This document shows, in pieces, positions 58,732-64,000 of a stretch of 64,000 bases of DNA (position 1 is the stretch's first letter; each line of letters starts with the position of its first letter). The notes beneath the pieces were generated by a model. That model had not been told where the DNA came from. It saw only the letters and a program-made list of their open reading frames with translations, and did no database searches. The DNA is taken from assembly GCA_037043455.1 (NCBI GenBank), contig JAWPHD010001340.1, positions 258,001 to 322,000 of the forward strand, read 5' to 3'. Source of the DNA: Cyrtodaria siliqua (taxonomy: Eukaryota > Mollusca > Bivalvia > Adapedonta > Hiatellidae). The translations under genes and the position numbers were made by a program.

Positions 58732-61103
58732 GTGTTAAAGCTCTGGTCGCTCAATATGTTTACTATAATGGGTGACTATACACTGACTCCGTTGATGCCG
58801 GTAACGTCCGATAACTGTGAATTTTATTCTCAGCCAAATCCAGGGCAATGCCAAAGCTTGGATGATTCTCAGACATATATGAAGCAACTGTATGTTTCTG
58901 AGGGAAGAAGCATAGATGTTACTGACGATAATGTGGATAACATTTATAATACAATTAGTAGTCATGCATGTGATAATCCAGATGATAGAATGTTATCAAT
59001 CGAACGATTGCAATCATTGTTTCATGAAGAAACTAAAGACTAATTTATCGCAAAGATAATAGAGTATGCACGTGTACACAACGGGTCGCTAGAATCTGTC
59101 AGAAAAACTGTTTTCGGCGAAATAAAACAGATAGAAGAGTATCCGTTTGATGAAGAGATAGATCTTAAAAAGCGTAAAAGTACAGCAAAAGGTGACTGCA
59201 TTGGTGTTAAACATGCTCGCTATATATACATTATGATATCCGTAATAGAAGGTGCACCTTTCTATGACATTAAGGATATTATAAACATGCCTCATAAAGG
59301 CGTGATTAAAACAGAGAGTTGTACGACACAATTGTCCCAAAGTGTATTAGACTCAACACTTGCAAACAGTCAGCAATCTGATCCTCAAGTCGTAGTTCTT
59401 AAAAGTTTTGTTAAACAGTTACAAGCCGATTTGATTAAAATGAAACAGGATACAACGCATATGTCCAGTATCTTAAACAGTGAGATAATCAATAAAAACC
59501 AAGAGCTTAAATTGCTACGCGAAGAATATAATGCATTGAAAATGACTGTTGATAGTAAACTCAACAACATTAATGTGTCATTAGATAGATCATACACAGA
59601 GAATAGTAATTTCATTACTACTATGAAAAATGACCTGAAAGTCATGAGAGACACGATCAAAAACCAACATTGAAACTCCAGAGTTGGAGTGTAAGCCTAA
59701 GGCTGATGATTTAATCAAGCTTTCTAAACAAGTCGATAAAAGACTGTCGAGGCTAGAAAACAAGATGGTGTTAATTGCCAAAGAGTGTTCAAATGCGGCA
59801 AATCAGCATGTCGATATCGCAGATCATATCTACGGGTCAAGGAATGAAGAAAATGACACTCCTAGTGTACATTTGGTCTCTAATGTAGAGGAATCAATTT
59901 TTACACAGGATATCCTAGTAACCATATCAACGAGTGATGCAGAGAATTTTGAGAATACAGATGTGGATGTTGAAAACGGTGACACCGAAATGTTAGTTGC
60001 TGTGCCTTATAGCCACCACGAACCTGATATCATACATGTTGATGATGGACCAGGTGAAGTGTATATTCATAGCGAGAATGATGAACCCGAGCAAGATGAA
60101 TATTCCACCGAGCCGGTCATAGAATGTTATTACCAAGCAAGTGCACTATACCAGTTCCACAATAATGCCGGAAATCGAGTTTCGCAGTTACCAGGCGATA
60201 TACCAGAACGAACGATAACATTTAAAGATATAATCGCTGATATCGGTTCTGGTCCTGCATCTAATCTAAGAACTATGCAATCCGAAGAAATCTCAAACTG
60301 GATGGACAATGCTGCTGTGAATAATGTTGATAGTTTTATCCCTGTACGAATATCAGGTAGAAACATTCCTCATCTCGAATGTGCCAATATTGACAGTGCG
60401 ATTGAAGACGGTAACGATGATGATGACTTCACAGAACACATACGCAAACGGACAAAACGGTTCTATATCGGCGGATTTAAGCTAAGTATTACTGATGTTA
60501 AAGTGATAAACTTTGTTGAACGCAGAGGACTAAAGGTTACATTAGTTAACATATTTAAGCCTCGAAATAGCAGAAATGTAGTGATTCAGTTGAATGTTGA
60601 GGTCAAAAATAGTAAAAAAGAAATTGTTTGAGACAGGTTTTTGGCCGAATGGTATAAAATGTAGACCATGGCTTTCCAAAAGTAGATTTAAAGAGTCGCT
60701 CAGTTCTAAAACACCAGTTTATGCTGAAAAAGTGCATGATGGTCACGACTTTAGCGATAGCTATAGTCGCACTAGCCGTGGTCATAACAATAGGGATAAA
60801 GTGTTGAACACTCATAGTTACCCTGGTTACATAAATAATTACAGTAATGGTCAAAAAACCCGTTCACATTTGACCGGTACTAAATTGGTTCAACACTTGT
60901 CTCAGGTTAATAATCAAGAAGAACGCATCAATGGCAGCCATGAGTGCGATCTAGGCGAACATGTTTCATATCAAATGTCAATGACTATTCCCAGTGTTGA
61001 TACCTACGGTCATGGTCGTGATGTAGAATCTTGGAATCACGATCATCGTAGTCACAAAGCAGTGCCATCATGGCAACTCTATCCAAAGTATGTGCATTAT
61101 TAA
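58732..61103 (+). pseudogene. LINE ORF1 (coiled-coil nucleic-acid-binding type), decayed
   Basis: ORF1 of a two-ORF non-LTR retrotransposon. One frame runs 58732-59673 apart from a TAA at 59041. Its C-terminal part (about 59395-59670) is heptad-rich (LKSFVKQLQADLIKMKQDTT) and should form a coiled coil. A frameshift near 59672 leads to an acidic middle region (59684-60400, many Asp/Glu). Then comes a conserved-looking block (KRFYIGGFKLSITDVKVINF, about 60455-60515) resembling an RRM-like or LINE ORF1 core domain. Another shift near 60625 leads to ETGFWPNGIKCRPWLSKSRF and a His/Ser-rich tail ending at 61103. ORF2 follows 31 bp later. At least one stop and two frameshifts. Confidence 0.7.
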
Positions 61104-61134
61104 GTGTATGTAATACTGCCCTGTTAAGGTATTA

Positions 61135-64000
61135 ATGGTCACAAGTAAGTTTAACATGGCATGCTTCAATTTATGTTCATGGAATGCGACTGGTCTAATG
61201 TCCAGCTCGTATTACCTCAGTACATTACTTAATAATGAAAACATAGATATATGTGGCATATCGTGTCACTGGCTCTATGAAAAAGATTTACATTTTTTAA
61301 ATAGTATACACCATGACTTTTGTGGTATAGGTAAATTGGACTTTGACTTGTCATTGCCGGGGTGTCGAAAGGTGGGTAAAGGAGGAGTTGCTATTATTTG
61401 GCGTAAACGATATCAAAACGCTATTATACCCCTAGATGTTGACAATGATAGAATTATCGGTGTTCATTTACAGATAGAGCAAGGTTATTTTGTTTATGTT
61501 ATCAAGTTTACACACCATGTAAAAACCACTCAATGAACACGTTTAGAGAACATCTAGATAAACTTCGTGATGTCGTTAACATGTATTCTGACGGGGTAGA
61601 GTAATAGTGATGGGCGATTTCAATACACATCTTCAAGGCGCTCACTATTTGAAACAAAACGATAATCGAGGAATGGAACTGACTAGATTCATGAATGATC
61701 TTAACTTATGTGCTGTGGATACCATGTCCATATGCCAAGGTGCACGATCGAGTTATGTCTCTTATGATTGTATATATGAGTCTCTTATAGATCACATACT
61801 GGTCCCTATTGAATGTATAGATATTATAAACAGATGTGAAATACTTGATGATAATTGCCTCAATGTTTCTAGGCATAAACCGATAATTATATAATTAGAG
61901 ATTGAGATACGTTTTACAAAGAATGACTGTGTAAGGAGACCTATCAGATGGCATAAGATAAGTCAATCTATGTTGGAAATATACAAAACGGAACTGACTT
62001 CTAAATAAGAACATGCATTTGAGCGCGTGAGAATGCACGATGAACATGTAAAAGATGATATTAACAAATTGTATACAGGTATTACTAATTCTATTACGGA
62101 CGTATCCCAAAATGTATTTCCTAGCGCTAGATTTAGATCATATCTAAAACCATATTGGAATAAAACTATTAAAGACATGCACCGGAAAATGCGAGTCAAG
62201 CGGAATGCTTGGCTTTCGGAAGGTAGACCCAGAATGCCGGAAAATATAAGTTTCAAACAGTACAAAAACGCAAAGCGTATATTTCGTAACTATCACCGCA
62301 AGTTAGCAGGGCAATATTTGCGTGATAGAGACGACGACATAGATAAAGTAGCGTCAATTGACAGTGCGCTTTTCTGGAAGCTTGTTAATAAAAGAAAAAC
62401 AAAATCATGCTCTAGTGCTGGTAGTGAATTAAAATTTTGCGATAAGATTTACAGAGATCCAAAAGATATAGTTGACCAATGGGGAAACTATTTTGCTGAA
62501 CTGTATTCAGACATAGAAAAAAAACATTTTAATAATGAATTTTATAATAACGTTAAATCGGTCGTTTCGGAGGCTAAAATATTCCAATTTATGTGGGTCA
62601 ATCTTTTGATATAAGCGTCGAGGACTTAAGAGCTTGTATTAAATGCATAAAACCCGGAAAAGCATGTGGTATCGATGGTGTTTACAATGAACACATAATA
62701 CACGGTGGTGCTACGTTAGAAAAAATATTACTTGATTTATTTAATCAAATGTTGAATAACACATATGTTCCTTCCTCCATGAAGCAAGGTATGGTAATCA
62801 CTTTACACAAAGGTGGTCATAAGCGGAAGGATGATTCTAACAATTACCGTGCTATAACATTGTCATCGTCGATTCTAAAGTTGTATGAGCGCATTTTATT
62901 AAAACGACTACAAAGTAGTGTTACAAAGCCTATACATGGGTTACAAGGAGGATTTCAAGAGCAATTGGGTTGCGTTATGACGTCATTTTTATTTCGCGAA
63001 TGTAGTTTATATTGTAAAGAAAATGGTAGTAAACTATTTAGTTGTTTTTTTTACTCTAAACAAGCCTTTGATAGACTTTGGCATGATGGCCTTTTCTACA
63101 AGCTTCTTAAGCTTCCACGCAAACTATGGTTGATGATAGTTGAAATGCAAGAAGGCATGTCTAGCTGTGTCTTCAATAAAGGTTTCAAGTCGGATTGGTT
63201 CCCTATAAAACAAGGTACCAGACAAGGCGGGGTGTGGTCTCCCTTTCTCTACCTCATCTACTTAAATGATCTTATTGAAGAGCTCTGTGATTGTAATATT
63301 GGCTTAAAAATAGGCAGCATTAAGTTGTTGCCCTACCGTGGCTGATGATATGACTTTATTGTCTTTCCAATCATGGACTTCAACGTATGCTAAGCATCTG
63401 CTACGAATACTCGAGTTTATGGCGTTACGAATACAATTCTTCGAAATCAGCAGTAATGGTTCTAAATGAAACTAAATGTGCCTATAATAATACAAACAGA
63501 GCATGGATGCTCGGCAATGACAATGTCAACGAAGTTGAAAAGTTTATCCATTTGGGAATAACGTGCAGTAAATACTTGAAATTAACAGATAATATAAAGT
63601 CCTGTTGCAATAAAATTAGAGGCACATATGTTAGCTTAGTAAGCTCTGGTCTGTTTGACAATGGTCTGCAGCCACTAACATGTAAGAAAATGTACAATGC
63701 TGTGGTTCTTCCAAAAGCCCTATATGGAAGTGAATGTTGGTATTTTTTGAGTATGAGTGATGTTTTAACATTAGAGAGGCCACATCGACTATGCGTAAAA
63801 CATATGCAAGGTTTTCATATTAGAACAAGAACTGATGTGGCTTTAAGTTTGCTTAATTGTTTACCAATAGCATCTAAGATAGACCGACGTAAAATTACCT
63901 TTCTGGGACAACTGCCTAGGTTACAAAGATATTGTGCAGTAAAACAGATGTTTTTAATAAGGATAAGCGCATTTACAATTAACAACTGCTTGACAGGTTT
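61135..64000 (+). pseudogene. LINE ORF2 (CR1/jockey-like EN-RT), decayed, runs off window
   Basis: Endonuclease: FNLCSWNATGL from 61150, ICGISCHWLYEKDLHFL (Cys where related proteins have the catalytic Glu of SEHW), GGVAIIWR, then after shifts near 61500 and 61600 VMGDFNTHLQ, LIDHILVP and SRHKPI near 61890. In-frame stops lie at 61892 and 62006. RT: CIKPGKACGIDG, NNYRAITLSS, an A-motif degraded to CFFYSKQAFD, QGTRQGGVWSPFLYLIYLNDL (about 63210-63270), then after a frameshift PTVADDMTLLS with VADD at 63338-63349. A 3' frame from 63466 to the end reads NETKCAYNN, MYNAVVLPKALYGSECWYF and HRLCVKHMQGFH, typical of the thumb and C-terminus. A different lineage from the LINEs at 1762 and 48025. The clade is not certain. 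Confidence 0.85.

Overview
The window reads as intergenic or heterochromatin-like DNA from an animal genome. It is AT-rich, has no operons or bacterial signals, and is dominated by tandem arrays and by decayed retrotransposons and DNA transposons. The repertoire (DIRS-like and Ngaro-like tyrosine-recombinase elements, L1/Tx1-like and CR1/jockey-like LINEs, tRNA-derived SINEs, MITEs, many minisatellites) fits a lophotrochozoan, most likely a bivalve mollusc. That assignment is inference: no diagnostic host gene is present.

Layout. 0-5 kb: two inverted copies of an interspersed repeat (family A), a LINE reverse-transcriptase fossil broken by a C-rich expansion, two small inverted-repeat elements and a SINE-like repeat (family B). 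5.4-12.4 kb: one 47-bp minisatellite of about 7 kb with higher-order duplications. 12.4-19.5 kb: mostly unremarkable AT-rich DNA with SINE pieces and a 26-bp array. 19.6-21.9 kb: a decayed DIRS-like element (gag end, RT, RNase H, tyrosine recombinase) whose recombinase frame closes only if an 83-bp GT-AG intron is removed. 21.9-23.9 kb: a 50-bp array interrupted by a foldback insertion. 24-29 kb: tRNA-derived SINE heads, a duplicated 0.5-kb segment, two long palindromes, and a family B copy in which an internal 37-bp piece has expanded ten-fold.

30.8-37.5 kb is the most interesting part. Two pairs of direct repeats (258 bp and 482 bp) are arranged A1 - internal - B1A2 - B2, the split-direct-repeat layout of Ngaro/PAT-type retroelements, and a broken SGNH-hydrolase domain lies just before B1. 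37.6-39.0 kb (minus strand) carries the only plausible cellular-type coding region, a zinc-finger/coiled-coil frame of 469 codons interrupted by one stop. 39-44 kb holds a 666-bp tandem duplication, three tandem family A copies and a possible solo LTR. 44.7-45.8 kb is a PIF/Harbinger-like element with a TTA target duplication.

46-54.5 kb is a 38-bp minisatellite into which a 4.3-kb LINE (10-bp target duplication) and a 219-bp SINE (6-bp target duplication) have inserted. 54.7-57.7 kb has more repeats, including a 24-bp array that is open in all three plus-strand frames. 58.7-64 kb is a second type of LINE with two decayed ORFs that runs off the end of the window.

No intact gene set acts together here. 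The biology visible is mobile-element insertion, decay and minisatellite birth inside mobile elements. All reading frames and repeats were assigned by eye; family names rest on recognised motifs, not on database searches.
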